This document shows positions 37,928 through 50,654 of a stretch of DNA of 64,000 bases, piece by piece. A model generated the notes under the pieces. That model was not told where the DNA came from. It saw only the letters and a list, made by a program, of their open reading frames with translations, and searched no databases. The stretch is from assembly GCF_964340395.1 (NCBI RefSeq), contig NC_135562.1, forward strand, positions 14,743,796-14,807,795, written 5' to 3'. Made by a program: the position numbers and the translations under genes. This DNA is from Glandiceps talaboti (lineage: Eukaryota; Hemichordata; Enteropneusta; Spengelidae). The stretch's first letter is position 1. Each line of letters opens with the position of its first letter.

Positions 37928-38765
37928 CTGTCAAAAAATATAAAAACATAATTATAGTATAATTGAAATGTGGATGCTGGTCACATGAACCCTACTTATA
38001 AATTCAGTGGGCTGGTTTAGTTGATTTTTTTATTCTTTTAGAGAAAAACATACCCAAACATCTCATTTGGAACAGAACAATCTGACAAAGGCTGTTGACT
38101 TAACCCACACTACTAAATCAAAAGTAAATGAGTGGAACATCTTGTCTTCAAAATTTCATCCAAATTTTATTCATACATGCTCCACCTATACTATTATTAC
38201 ACACATGTATGTACCAGGACATACTTGTGGTGTTTACACTACAGAGCAATACCATAATCATTATTGCATACCTGCATGCAAATTATATGCAAATAAGGAT
38301 GCAATCATTCCCTACACAAGAAAACATGTGATTTTTATCGAAACTTGCCATTTCTGATAAATAACAGAACCCCATGCCATGTGAGTTCAAGTGTGGGTAC
38401 TCAGGGGTATTTGCACTCATACTTGCACTGTTGCAGTGTTTTCTGCTGCACTGTCACCCACTACACTCAAGAAAGTACAGGTGCAGACAACAATGCAATC
38501 ACACATGCAAATGCCCCAATATTATTTCCCGGCTCATCAGCCTGGTACTCTTTCAACCAACTGGTATGCAGGATTTTAGTTTCATTTATTTTTAATTGTT
38601 TTTATTTGTGAAAATAAAATGGTTCAAAACAAACAAAAATATCAGTCAGAATACCCCTTCTGTGAACTTTGATGAAATATTTAAAATAAAGAGAAATCGT
38701 GTCTTTTTACATTTTCAATTACAAATTTAGGAAGTATTATATTGACCTCAAACCGTCTCCTTTTT
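37928..38765. other. ZF3 intron 2, 3' part shared by all units
   Basis: It is a diverged copy of 3661-4383 without the LINE insertion; the uninterrupted site is near 38630-38642. Short plus-strand ORFs are not conserved in frame. Confidence 0.65.
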
Positions 38766-41700
38766 ACCTCGGCCTACCCGTGCCAACTTAGCCGATGTGA
38801 TTGTTAACTCTGCCTCCCTGTACCAACTAAGCCTTCCAATGCTAACTCAGCCTACCCATACTAACTTGGCCTACCCATGCTAACTAGGTTGACCCGTACC
38901 AACTCGGCCTACCCATGCTAACTCAGCCTACCCGTGGTAACTCGGCCTACCCATACTAACTCGGCCTACCCGTGAAAACTCAGCCTACCTGTGCTAACTC
39001 GGCCCAACCGTACTAACTCGGCCTAACCGTAATAACTTGGCCTACCCATACTAACTTGGCCTACCCATGCCAACTCAGCTGACCCATACCAACTTAGCCA
39101 ACCCATAATAACTCGGCCTACCCATGCTAACTCAGCCTTACTGTGCTAACTCGGCCCAAAAGTTCTAACTCAGCCCAATGAGCACAGTGGTTAAAGGTAT
39201 TTTGTAAAATTTTGTCACACAGACCCACTACTTCTGAAAAACTGTACTAACTTGGACTACCTATGCTAACTCAGCGTACCTGTGCTAACTCGACCCACCC
39301 ATACTAACTCGGCCTACCCATGCTACCTCGGCCAACCAGTACCAACTCAGCCTACCCATGCTAACTCAGCCTACCCGTGCTAACTCGGCCCAACAGTACT
39401 AACTTTGCCTAACCGTAGTAACTCAGCCTCTCCATGCTAACTCAGCCTACCTGTGCTAACTCAGCCTACCTGTGCTAACTCGGCCCAACCGTAATAACTC
39501 AACCTACCCGTGGTAACTTAGCCCACCCATACTAACTTGGCCTACCCATGCTAACTCGGCCTACCTGTGCTAACTCAGCCCAACCATACTAACTCAGCCC
39601 AAACGTAATAACACGGCCTATCCATACTAACTTGGCCTACCCATGCTAACTCGGCCGACTAGTACCAACTCAGCCTACCCGTGCTAACTTAGCCCGACCG
39701 TATTAACTCGGCCCACCCATACTAACTCGGCCTACCCGTGCTAACTCGGCCTACCTGTGCTAACTCGGCCCAACCGTACTAACTTTGCCTAACCGTAGTA
39801 ACTCGGCCTCTCCACGGTAACTCAGCCTACCTGTGCTAACTCGGCCTACCTGTGCTAACTCGGCTGACCCGTTCTAACTCGGCCTAACCGTAATAACTCA
39901 GCCTACCTGTGGTAACTCGGTCCACCCATATCAACTCGGCCTACCCATGCTAACTCGGTCTACCTGTGCTTACTCAGCCCAACCATACTAACTCAGCCCA
40001 AACATAATAACTCTGCCTACCAATGCTAACTCGGCCTACCCATACTAACTCCAGCTACCCTTGCTAACTCGACCGACCCGTACCACCTCAGCCTACCCGT
40101 GCTAACTTGGCCCAACCAAAATACTTGGCCCACCCATACTAACCCGCCTACCCATGCTAACTTGGCCCAACCAAAATACTTGGCCCACCCATACTAACCC
40201 GCCTACCCATGCTAACTCGGCCTACCTGTGCTAACTCGGCCCACCCATACTAACTTGGCCTACCCATGCTAACTCGGCCTACCTGTGCTTACTCAGCCCA
40301 ACCATACTACCTCAGCCCAACCGTAATAACACGGCCTATCCATACTAACTTCGCCTACCCATGCTAACTTGGCCGACTAGTACCAACTCAGCCTACCCAT
40401 GCTAACTTGGCCCGACCGAAACACTCGGTCCACCCATACTAAGTCCGCCTACCCATGCTAACTCGGCCTACCTGTGCTAACTCAGCCCAACCGTATTAAC
40501 TCGGCCCAACCGTAATAACTCAGCATACAATTGGTAACTTGGCCAACCCATACTAACTTGGCCTACCCATGCTAACTTGGCTGACTAGTACCAACTCAGC
40601 CTACCCGTGCTAACTTGGCCCGACTGTAATAACTCGGCCCACCCATACTAACTCGGCTCACCCATGCTAACTCAGCCTACCTGTGCTAACTCGGCCTACC
40701 TGTGCTAACTCGGCCCAACCGTACTTACTCGGCCCAACCGTAATAACTCAGCCTACCGGTGGTAACTCGGCCCACCCATACTAACTCAGCCTACCCATGC
40801 TAACTCGGCCTACCTGTGGTAACTCGGCCAAGCCGTACTAAGTCGGCCCAAATGTACTAACTCAGCCCAACCGTAATAACTCGACCTACCCATGCTAACT
40901 CGGCCTACCTGTGCTAACTCGGCCCATTCAGTGACATTATAATGAGCACAGCAGTTAAAGTTTGTTCACAAAGGTATTTCGTAAAATTTTGGAAAACACA
41001 GTCTGAGTGTATCACTGATACTGTGAGATATTACAAGCTTGTACTACAAGCGATATTTGCCAAATCTGTAGAATAAGAATTTCCGATCATGATATTAAAG
41101 CCTGGTGTGCAAGGAAAGTCTCTCAGTACAGCTTACAGAAATAATTTGCACTAAAAACATACAATGTACAGATCTAGATTACAGATACTATCTGTCTGAA
41201 TTTTATTAATAACGTAATATCTACTATGTAGTAGTTGGTGAGTTGATGGGCCGAGTTGGCAGGGTGCGGGTAGAGTAGGCGATGGACCATGTTGGACATT
41301 AACCAGGTCACTCACCCACCAATGCATGCACCAACCCACTCCCCCCCCCCCCCACACACACACACCCACACACACACATACCCATCCATTCACTGGGGTA
41401 CATGTAGGTTCAACTCGACCCATTGCACCTCGGCCTCCCTATGCCAACTCGGCCCATGTGATTGCTAACTCTGCCTACCCTTGCTAACTCGGCCTACCCA
41501 TGCTAACTCGGCCCACCCATACTAACTCGGCCGACCCGTACCAACTCAGCCTACTTGTGCTAACTCGACCTACCCATGCTAACTCTGCTCACCCATACTA
41601 ACTCGGCCTACCCATGCTAACTCAGCCTACCTGTGCTAACTTGGCCTACCTATGCTTACCGGGCCTACCTGTTCTAACCCGGTCTACCCGTGCTAACTCG

Positions 41701-41880
41701 ACCCATTCAGTGACATTATAATGAGCACAGCAGTTAAAGTTTGTTCACAAAGGTATTTCATAAAATTTTGTAACACAGACCAACTACTTCTGAAAAACCG
41801 TAATAACTCGGCCTACCCATGCTAACTCGGCCGATCCGTACCAACTCAGCCTACCAATGCTAACTCAGCCTACCCGTTTA
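38766..41880. repeat. 19-bp minisatellite with higher-order modules (ZF3 intron)
   Basis: Minisatellite blocks lie at about 38766-39178, 39240-40930, 41410-41712 and 41800-41880. The same modules as in ZF1 and ZF2 interrupt them (TTCAGTGACATTATAATGAG near 40927 and 41706; CACTCACCCACCAATGC with C-tract and CA-tract near 41310-41390 and 42050-42185). Internal order differs from ZF1 and ZF2, including a tandem duplication around 40098-40210. No coding potential is seen. Confidence 0.9.
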
Positions 41881-42425
41881 CATTTACGTTGAAAAATGCA
41901 CTAGAAACACATAATGTACAGATAACAGATACTATCTGTTCCAATTTTATTACTAACGTAACATCTACTTCGTAGTTGGTGAGCTGATGAGCCGAGTTGG
42001 CAGGGTGCGGGCCGAGTAGGCGATGGACCATGTTGGGCCTTAACCAGGTCACTCACCCACCCATTCACTCACCAACACCCACACACCAATTCACTCACCC
42101 ACCAATGAATGCACCAACCCCCAGTCATTCACTAACCCACCAATGCATGCACCAACCCAATCCCCCCCCCCCACACACACACACAGTGCGGAGAGGGTGA
42201 CAGAAACTGAACCTCAGCTGTACAGTGCTATAAAGTTATTAGATACAGCATTTGTTTCATACACTATATATTTTTGATAGCAATGAATTTCTATGTCTTT
42301 CTATGTCTGCCTTTACATACTGTTGATGTTGGAGCAGAGCCTACAAACAGGCCTATCAAATGTGAAGTATAAAGTTTTAAATTTTCATTAAAACTTTTCA
42401 CAGAACTGATACTGTATTTACTAAC

Positions 42426-42489
42426 CTTTATCAGTGAGTTCACTGACTGAACTTGAAGACAGGTTCATGGTGTCTTGAGTTCGATTCAT
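42426..42489 (-). CDS. ZF3 exon 2, coding part (start codon exon)
   Basis: It has the same 21 codons and trailing G as ZF1, starting at the ATG on 42487-42489, with donor AAAG|GTTAGTA. The full exon is probably 42426-42561. An in-frame upstream ATG at 42541-42543 would add 18 residues (MVHLAGIELTIIQ...), as in ZF1. Confidence 0.82.
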
Positions 42490-42770
42490 CTTGATATGGC
42501 GATCTTGAATTATGGTGAGCTCTATTCCTGCAAGATGTACCATCCAAAGTGTACACAGCGACTATCTATAATAGAGAAAATGTATACATTGTACATTTGT
42601 AATTACTAGAGAATGTTACCATGGAATTCATTGGTCTGTCGTGTTTGTAACCATTGCTATTTTGGGGTGTTGTGCAATACAGTAATACCGCATCGTTTTT
42701 TCGAGTCATTGCTACTCGATGTATTAGGGGTGAGTTGAAACGTGGCAAGAAACGGGAGACAACTACTCAC

Positions 42771-42915
42771 CTCATCAGTACGAACCGACCGCCATTTTCC
42801 AATTCATCGAAGTGCAGCGCCAGCAACGGCCAACACATTAGGGGCGCGAAGAATCGATAGCAATAACTTTCTCTGAAGCCCTCAGTGGTGAAAATGGGAC
42901 AGGGCACCAGTACTT
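42771..42915 (-). promoter_or_regulatory. ZF3 exon 1 (5' UTR) and probable promoter-proximal region
   Basis: Donor GATGAG|GTGAGTAG ends the exon at 42771. The AAAATGGCGG box is conserved on the minus strand at 42789-42798. The sequence differs from units 1 and 2 by only scattered substitutions, while the intron beside it is far more changed. Confidence 0.58.
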
Positions 42916-43685
42916 GCCTAAGGAATCATCGATTTCTGGTTATAAAGACCTCAGACATAACACACTACAGACTGTCGCTTGTGTCTTCTCTCTGTTGTTG
43001 ATGTAATAAATGTACATTGGTACGAATTTACGGTCAGTAAAGAAAAAGTCAAAACAAAAATTGATGCCAAAGTGGGATTTCAAGCGCTATATAAAAAATT
43101 AATATTATTATTTGTAATGTCTTATAACTGGCATTTATACGATTAATTTTAAGTTGTTGGTTTTATTTTGGTTATCTGATTGAAGAAGAAAAATAATAGT
43201 CTAGTTAATTACAGCCTTTGCAGGCATTATGACACAATAATAATCAACGAAACCCATCACTGCGGTCCAGCGCTGCGGGCGTGGGTCGTTTTTGTCCTGT
43301 AATCCGCAAAGCTTTTAAAGGCGGCAATATTTGATTGACAGCTAAAATATCGATTGATTATACAATGTTGCAAAGTTTAGTGAAAAGATTATCGATTTTT
43401 CCGACATGGAACGCACTGACCGTGGTGATCGTACTGACCTTTTGATCGATAGCATATGAATTTTGTGACGTCATCGCTATACATTATTACTGATAATGTA
43501 CTCCGTTATTTGGCATCGAGGCCCTGGAACGAGCATAACAATACAAGCTTATTGTTCTGTTTCTTCATACGACTAGGTATTTTTTCGAAATGTATGTTGT
43601 TACTTATGATTGTCATTTCCACTGTTTAAAAATACAACGCATTCATGAAACAAATTTGTGTTCACAGCAGTTCACTGAAGTGCAT

Positions 43686-43850
43686 ATGTATATGTTATTT
43701 GCCAAATACCGTTCCAAATACATGATATCTTGCTGCGAGAGGTAATTTTTTCTGGTATAACGGAGAGCCGAAGGCGAGCCGTTATACCAGAAAAATTACC
43801 TCAAGCAGCAAGATGTGGAACAGTATTTGGCAAATAACATACTTATACGT
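43686..43850. repeat. Long hairpin (foldback) with GAGCCGAAGGCGAG loop
   Basis: The left arm, 43691-43762, runs TATGTTATTTGCCAAATA to TCTGGTATAACGG. The right arm, 43778-43843, returns CCGTTATACCAGAAAAATTA to TTGGCAAATAACATA. The arms pair over about 70 nt with a few mismatches around a short loop. Confidence 0.9.
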
Positions 43851-44726
43851 CACCTGCGACTATGAATTCATTTTTGAATGTCTAAAAATGCTGTTTCATT
43901 TTAAAATAAAATCACTTCCGCGTTATACTGTTGAGCGTAGTATCATGCACCTCTCTGATAACTGCAATGCGGTTGTTTACATGTCAGCCTTAACTTTATC
44001 ATCCAATCAGAGTGCGCGTTTGCTCAGTAGTATGACGTAATGTTTACTATTTGCATATCACTCAGCGATATATTCAAACTTATAACCATCAGCTGAAAAA
44101 ATGAGTGCGTCTTTGTTTTGCGTACTGCATTCCATTAAATGTACATCAATGTTCGTTATATGCTTTGTTGTTCTAGTTAAGCAAAAAATACACCCTCTGT
44201 GGTGGTAATTTTCATATCCTTCATAAATTTAGGAATTCATGTTTACGATCGCGTGACGACCGTGCGTTCGCCGTCACTGGACTTTCACGGTTGTGTGTGG
44301 AATTTTTGACTATTTCCCTGTGACATGAAAAGTACAGATCAAAGACTTGTTACAATGTATACAACGGTGATATTTTGTTCGATTGACAACAAATTTGGCA
44401 TTGGAAATGCTGGTTTTAGCTCAATCTCTAGTTGTCTGCTAGTTGTACAAGGGGACGTGCAGTGATCACGTGATACAACAACCAAAAATACGGCTGTTGG
44501 TGAAAAATACGCCTGTGTATCTGCAGGGCTCTCGACCAATCAGAATGCGAGATTGGTGACAGGTGACGTATAAGTGTGCGTACGTGTACGTACGTGTGTC
44601 GCTATGATTAGTATTCAGCTTCCGGGCCGAACATGGCAGACGATGTTCAGCGCTGTGTATATTATACGTTGTTTTGCGTTTCTCGGTCTACAAATTCACT
44701 GGAATTGGCAAAACTATAAAATAATA

Positions 44727-44867
44727 ACAATAATGTATGCCCTCCCAGTCCATAATGGACTCAAGCAAACTTTGCACTCCATAATGGGCTCGGCTGTCGC
44801 CTCGCCCATTATGTCGTTCAAAGTTTGCTTTCGTCCATTATGGGCTGGGAGGGCGTACATTATTGTT
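44727..44867. repeat. Second hairpin (foldback) with CCATAATGG motifs
   Basis: ACAATAATGTATGCCCTCCC at the left pairs with GGGAGGGCGTACATTATTGT at the right. Inner inverted copies of TCCATAATGG and CAAACTTTG flank a small GCTGTCGC loop. It terminates the insertion described at 43450-44868. Confidence 0.9.
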
Positions 44868-44868
44868 T

Positions 44869-47130
44869 AAATAATGACGTTAGAGGTCCATATTTAGGTA
44901 GGTTTACATGGTAGAATGTGCCGCTTGATAATGGTTTTCTTTCTTGTGTGTATTTTTGTCAACATTAGTCAGCGATACCACATAATTCTCCAGAAAGGAA
45001 ACACAAATTTAAAAATTTAAAACGAACAGATTTTTGCAAAATCCCTTCCGTCTCTATTTACGAATTTTCAGACAGATTGGTGCGCATTTGAAAAAAAATG
45101 AACCTGAGCAAAGTTTCGTAGTCATATAATCAACGCGTACGGCCATTGTTTTTCTCTGGGGAAATCTAAAAGTATTCAGATTGCAATATCAAGTTCGGAC
45201 CCCTACAATTGCTTGGTTCAAATTTTTTATCTTTGCGTTATACTAGCAATAAAATTTAGAGATTTTAAGTCGTTTGACTCTGTTCTAAAATCGTATGGTT
45301 TTGATTTTTTAAATTTCTATCGCAAAATCGAGAAACCACAATATTATTATGCCATACCAGATTTGACCTGTGCCATGACCTGTGCTACCGTAATTTCCAC
45401 GACTCAAAAAAACTATCATATGTTTGGATAGATATCAAAAATTGTAATATGGTATGTTTACTCCTCAAAAACGATTTTCTTAGCTGGCAAAATTAGGAAA
45501 GACGATGCCGAACTGACCCAGAACGATTTTTCACCTAGCGCTCATAAGCTTACAAAAAACACGGACAGAAGTATCGGACACAGACAGATACAAACTGTCC
45601 TGGACGACAGTGATCATGTCTTCAGAACACATCTACTCAACGTACACCATAGCAACAAATCAGGGGGTGTCGCAACCTAGCAAAGCCAATTACTATTACT
45701 AAATAAGTACGGATCGTTGTGGTTTTTGACTGACACGAACTTCAAACTCATTTTTATACACATAGTTTAACTTGTGCTGAAAGACGTTAATCATAAGCAT
45801 AGTTCTAATATCAATCCCATCTTTTCTGTTATCAACCGTTAAGTTAAGAACATTATAGCAGGATATTCAATTTCTTCAATTTCAGATTATTTTATCTCTA
45901 TTCACTCATTTTGTGGTAATTAGATAGACCATTCCAGACTGCAAACAGGAAATTGGGAATACAGCGCCCTCACTCGAATTAGGGGTTTCATCATCTCATT
46001 GTACTGTTTCTGAAGAGCTGTACGTGTCCTTGGTATTTTGTATTAGTGTAAACCAGGGATGTTTTTCGTACTGTTCAGACATCGAGGAATGCAGCAATTC
46101 TCTATGATTAACTGAGTAACCTATACCGTGTATACCCCCAAGGTACACACAGACAGGAAGTTGAGCGCCACCATGGCAAATTTAATTTTCGAAAGGCCTA
46201 TTGATGGTGAACTTGACCTCCACTTTGTCCCTGATGAGCTCTGATAGGTGATTTTTCAAAGCCACAAAAACGTTGTCATAGCTCTATGTTTCATGATTTC
46301 CTTAGTTGACAATATGAGCCTCTTTCAATCGATTACTTTTTCTGGACTACAACATTTATCCCTTCAGGGAAAAGTCATTCAATTAACCTTGGTGAATGAA
46401 CGTACAAAATAGAATTGCATTGAAAACGTGTCTGCAATCATCGTCACGTGACAAACCGTAGGCTCTACTATATTACGGCTCTTTTCGAAGAAGTTTTCAC
46501 AGTAACATCATGCACACTGCTACAATATACAATAGACATGAGGTATAATTTCTTGAAGTTCAAACAAAATCCAATTATGCAGATACTGATAATTCTCTAC
46601 CTTTCTACTCGTTTTTTGTTGTTGTTGTTGTTGTTGTTGTTGTTTTTTTGTGTGGTTTTTTTAAAGAGGGGGATTGATCAAAAACTAACATTTTAAATGA
46701 CTTAAAGGTGAAACTGTCCAAATATGTGAAGGAATTGATCGGTGACCTTATCGTTACGTTTCTCTTTTGTACTTTACATGTTAACATGTAATATGGCCCA
46801 GCTTTAATTAATAGGACATACCGGTAGTATAGACGTAAGAATTTATTTTTTCTGTATAATTTGTTTCATTTGAACAAATCTTATGTTGTTTTCTGATTCA
46901 CTTACTTCGTAACTATCGATGTTGTTATTTTTGCACAATAGATTTTATCATTTCACTGTTGCTATGGGCATGGGCTAGTTGCTAGGCATGTATGTGTTCA
47001 TTTGCCGAATGTTTATCCGTCTCCCTGTACAGCCCTGTTATCATCTTTACCAATTACGCCATCATTTGGTTTTAGCTATGGGCGTGGTCTTCAATTTATT
47101 GACGCGATAATCATGTTGTGAATAAACCTT
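44869..47130. other. ZF3 upstream intergenic DNA
   Basis: It is very close to the unit 1 sequence 12,990-14,340 and 16,790-17,330. The microsatellite and the Harbinger site are missing because of a deletion at about 46590, beside a (GTT)n tract at 46618-46641. No conserved reading frame was found. Confidence 0.55.
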
Positions 47131-47429
47131 CATTCGCAAACCCCGGACATAAATTTAAATCCAAATATTCTCAGTAGTTTGAGAATAACCCAATTTGCAT
47201 ATCATTGATGGCATCATATCATGAACATTTCTTATCTACACAGCCCTAAGAACACTCCCACCAAATTTCAGACCACTGTCCATTAGCTTTTGAGTGACAT
47301 TTTTTGAAAACCAAATCACACACCTGTGAAGCAATCATTTTACTACTTGAACGATTTCACAACTAGACACTAGAAGCAATGTCCCCACCAAATACCAAGA
47401 CAGTCGGTCTCGTAGTGTTTGAATTTAAG

Positions 47430-47481
<52 letters not shown>

Positions 47482-47545
47482 GCAGGTAGGCAGGTAGAGA
47501 GCCAGACACCGCACCGTTATCACTTATCAGTTCAGTTATGCTAAA
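47131..47545. repeat. Dispersed repeat with (CA)n tract and TCAGTTCAGTTATGCTAAAA tail
   Basis: It is the positional counterpart of 17331-17690; the (CA)n tract spans about 47432-47478. Confidence 0.6.
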
Positions 47546-47679
47546 AGGGGTCATTTTGAAAAATGTTACCCTTGGCCAGCTCTCTTTCCTCTACGCCTAT
47601 TATATGAATCATGAGGTTGAGTATCATGACGTCAAGGTGAGAAACACAAAGCTCAACTTAAAGACACTAAACATATTCA

Positions 47680-47728
47680 AAGATACATACACACACATAC
47701 ACACATAATATATGCATACACACATACA

Positions 47729-47763
<35 letters not shown>

Positions 47764-48112
47764 ATACATACATACATACATACATACATACATACATACA
47801 TACATACATAAATTTGTACACACACGCGAGCGCCCATACACACACACACACACCTGCCTGCCTGCCTGCCTACATACATAAATATTCTTGTCTTTACAAC
47901 TTCTTTGCCATGTTCTAAAAGTGCCTATAGCAGCACTAACCCCAAGCTAACTACTTTTTGGGTTGACGGGGGATTCCAATCAACTTAAAACTCGGTATTA
48001 CATGTTTTTGAACTGCCTAAACTGCCTGCCTGCCCGCCTACCTACCCACCTACCTACATAGACACAGACAGAGAGACAGAGAGACAGACAGAGAGACAGA
48101 CAAAAAGACATC
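47680..48112. repeat. Compound microsatellites downstream of ZF4
   Basis: ACAC, AATA (about 47728-47765), ATAC (to about 47810) and CA tracts are followed by CTGC repeats and GACA repeats (48060-48110). Frames across them are low complexity only. Confidence 0.88.
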
Positions 48113-48235
48113 TCCCCCGGCAGCTGAAACTCAATAGGAAATGACAACATCATATGTGAACAAAATTTAATCTAACAAAACATCGAGTAATGAATGTCAA
48201 AATGAACATTAGGTGGGCCTAACTTAGGTAAAGAT

Positions 48236-48480
48236 TGCATCCTAAGTACACTTGTCCCAGCATTCAAGGTGATTGCACCTAAAGTACACTTGTCCCAACA
48301 TTTCAAGGTGATTCCATCCAAAGTACATTTGTCCCAGCATTAAAAGGTGATTGCACCCTGAGTACACTTGTCCAGCATTCAAGGTGATTGCACCTAAAGT
48401 ACACTTGTCCCAACATTTCAAGGTGATTCCATCCAAAGTACATTTGTCCCAGCATTAAAAGGTGATTGCACCCTAAGTAT
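48236..48480. repeat. 39-bp tandem repeat downstream of ZF4, about six copies
   Basis: The unit length is 39 bp, a multiple of three, so one frame on the minus strand stays open as a 13-residue repeat. Two adjacent three-unit blocks are nearly identical, which indicates a recent block duplication compared with the copy after ZF2. Confidence 0.87.
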
Positions 48481-48619
48481 CAACTCGATCATGTACTCTA
48501 GGATCCCTTATAATACAGTCTTTCATTTGTATGAATTGATCAGTTTCGTTATACCACATCTCTAATTATAATATCAACTAGTGTATTTTCATACAGTGCG
48601 TCTTTCATATGGGTGGATT

Positions 48620-49098
48620 GTAAAGTGCTGCTTTAAAATTTTCACTTTCCCAGAATCCTTTACCACACATCCTGCAAACAAATGTTATTCATTTAGTACA
48701 GATTCTCGCATGATTCTTAAGATTATCACTATCATAGAATCCTTCACCACACCTTAACAAACAAACAAACAGCCTTTCGTTTGTGTGGATCATCATGTCA
48801 CAGCCCTAGGATTAAACCCTTTTCCACTCTTAACATTCATATGGTCTTTATTTGCAAGCATTGTCATGAGCCTATCCAGCCTGTCACTTTGACTAAACCC
48901 TTTACCACACTCTTTACATTCATATGGTCTTTCATTTGTGTAGATCATCACTTGCCCCTTCAAACTACCACTTTGATTAAACCCTTTACTACACTCTTTA
49001 CATTGCTATTGTCTTTTATGTGTATGGATCATCATGTGTGTTTTCAGATGGCTACTTTGTTTAAATCCTTCACCACACTCGTCACATTCATATGGTCT
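48620..49098 (-). pseudogene. Fossil zinc fingers beyond the ZF4 stop codon
   Basis: The minus strand continues in the finger frame after the stop ([17 protein letters not shown], then a stop, then [18 protein letters not shown]). Outer remnants match those after ZF2 almost exactly. An AATAAA on the minus strand at 48847-48852 is a candidate poly(A) signal. Confidence 0.75.
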
Positions 49099-50654
49099 TT
49101 AATTTGTGTGGATCTCCATGTGCTTCTTCAGAGTGCTACTACAATTAAACCCTTTACCACATTCTTTACATTCATATGGTCTTTCATTTGTGTGGATCAT
49201 CATGTGTGTCTTCAGACTGCCATTTCGATTAAACCTTTTGCCACACTCTTTACATTCATATTGTCTTTCGTTTGTGTGGATCACCATGTGTGCCTTCAGA
49301 GAGTCACAACGTTTAAACCCCTTACCACACTCTTTACATTCATATGGTCTTTCATTTGTGTGGATCACTATGTGTCTCTTCAGACCACGACTTTGATTAA
49401 ACCCTTTACCACATTCTTTACATTCAAATGATCTTTCATCTGTGTGGATCATCATCATGTGATTCTTCAGAGTGACACTTTGATTAAACCCTTTACCACA
49501 CTCTTTACATTCATATGGTCTTTCATTTGTGTGGATCACTATGTGTCTCTTCAGACTACCACTTTGACTAAACCCTTTACCACACTCTTTACATTCAAAT
49601 GGTCTTTCATTTGTGTGGATCATCATCATGTGTGTCTTTAGACTACCACTTTGACTAAACCCTTTATCACACTCTTTACATTCATATGGTCTTTCACTTG
49701 TGTGGCTCATCATGTGCATCTTCAGATGGCTACTTTGATCAAACCCTTTGTCACACACTTTACATTCATATGGTCTTTCATTTCTGTGGCTCATCATGTG
49801 CATCTTCAGATGGCTATGTTGATTAAACCCTTTGTCACACTTTTTACATTCATATGGTATTTTAGGTATGTGGATCATCATGTGCAATTTTAGGATGCTA
49901 CTATTCTTAAACCTTTTACCACACTCTTTACATACAAATTGTTTTTCACTAGTACGGATGCAATTATGTTTTTCTTTTTGGCTACTGCAATTTTTAGATT
50001 TTACAGGGGTTTCCACATTCTCTGAATTCATTTCATGTGTATCAGTATTGTCATGACCTCTGTACAACATTTGCTGTGTCTCTCTATCAACCTGGATCAC
50101 TGTCTTGTCTTCAGAGGTAGATGTATTTATTTCCAAGGTCTGTGAACTATCACTACTTGGATTCATATCAGACATTTTCCTTTGATGTTGTCTCTGCTTT
50201 ACCCTCTTTTCATCTAATGTACATCTATTTCCCTCCACACTTTGTAAACTCTCAGTGGTACTTGAATTACCAGGATTGCCTTTCGTCACTTTCCGTTCAT
50301 GTTGTATTTTATTCTTTTCCTGGTTAACATCCTTCTCTTCTGTTGTGCATTCATTTTCCTCCAAAGCATTTGGACAATCATGATTGTTATCAGTCACTTT
50401 CACTTGATGGTCTATTTCTCTCTCTCCCTGGTTGATAATCTTGTTTTCTGTTGTACATATACTTTTCTCAAAATTTGGTGAAATATAATTGGCATTTGTA
50501 CAATCAGGATTACCTTTGGTTGCTTTCGTGTGCTGTTCTCCAGTTATATTCTCTGAATTGGTGTCACTCAGAACAGAGTCCTCATTTCCCATCGGGTCTT
50601 CCTTTAATGTAACATGGCCATAATAACAGAGACAATCAATGACCATAAATATAT
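49099..50654 (-). CDS. ZF4: C2H2 zinc-finger protein, exon 3 (10 fingers)
   Basis: The terminal exon runs from the acceptor at 50655-50659 to a TAA at 49099-49101. With exon 2 (54975-55038) it gives about 539 residues. The acidic N-terminal region is present with a six-residue deletion in the second repeat. The decayed fingers before the array, kept in ZF1-ZF3, are removed by a deletion joining VKSK to NCSS. Ten fingers follow, several with Asp in place of the usual Gly (KKCDKGF, KVCDKGF, KECDKGF). The last finger ends LKKHMEIHTN and the Glu codon of the linker has become TAA. Fingers 4 and 6 have H-X4-H spacing. This short array may reflect deletion by unequal exchange. Confidence 0.94.

Larger units (their letters stand above)
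43450..44868. mobile_element. Foldback-rich insertion upstream of ZF3
   Basis: Unit 1 reads TTTGATAGCATTATCACAG and then continues to AATAATGACG at this place; unit 3 has about 1.4 kb of extra DNA between the same flanks. The insert contains two long hairpins, a pair of inverted copies of CTTATACGTCACCTG (about 43841 and 44561) and two CCAATCAGARTGCG motifs in like context (44003 and 44536). This suggests nested non-autonomous DNA elements. No transposase frame is seen and the exact ends are uncertain. Confidence 0.6.

Noticed and set aside
37932-37949. ATG in the ZF3 intron in frame with exon 3, giving an N-terminal MFLYFL
   Set aside because: It lies in the polypyrimidine tract of the acceptor. 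ZF2 and ZF4 lack an ATG there, and the phase-matched exon 2 explains the start better.
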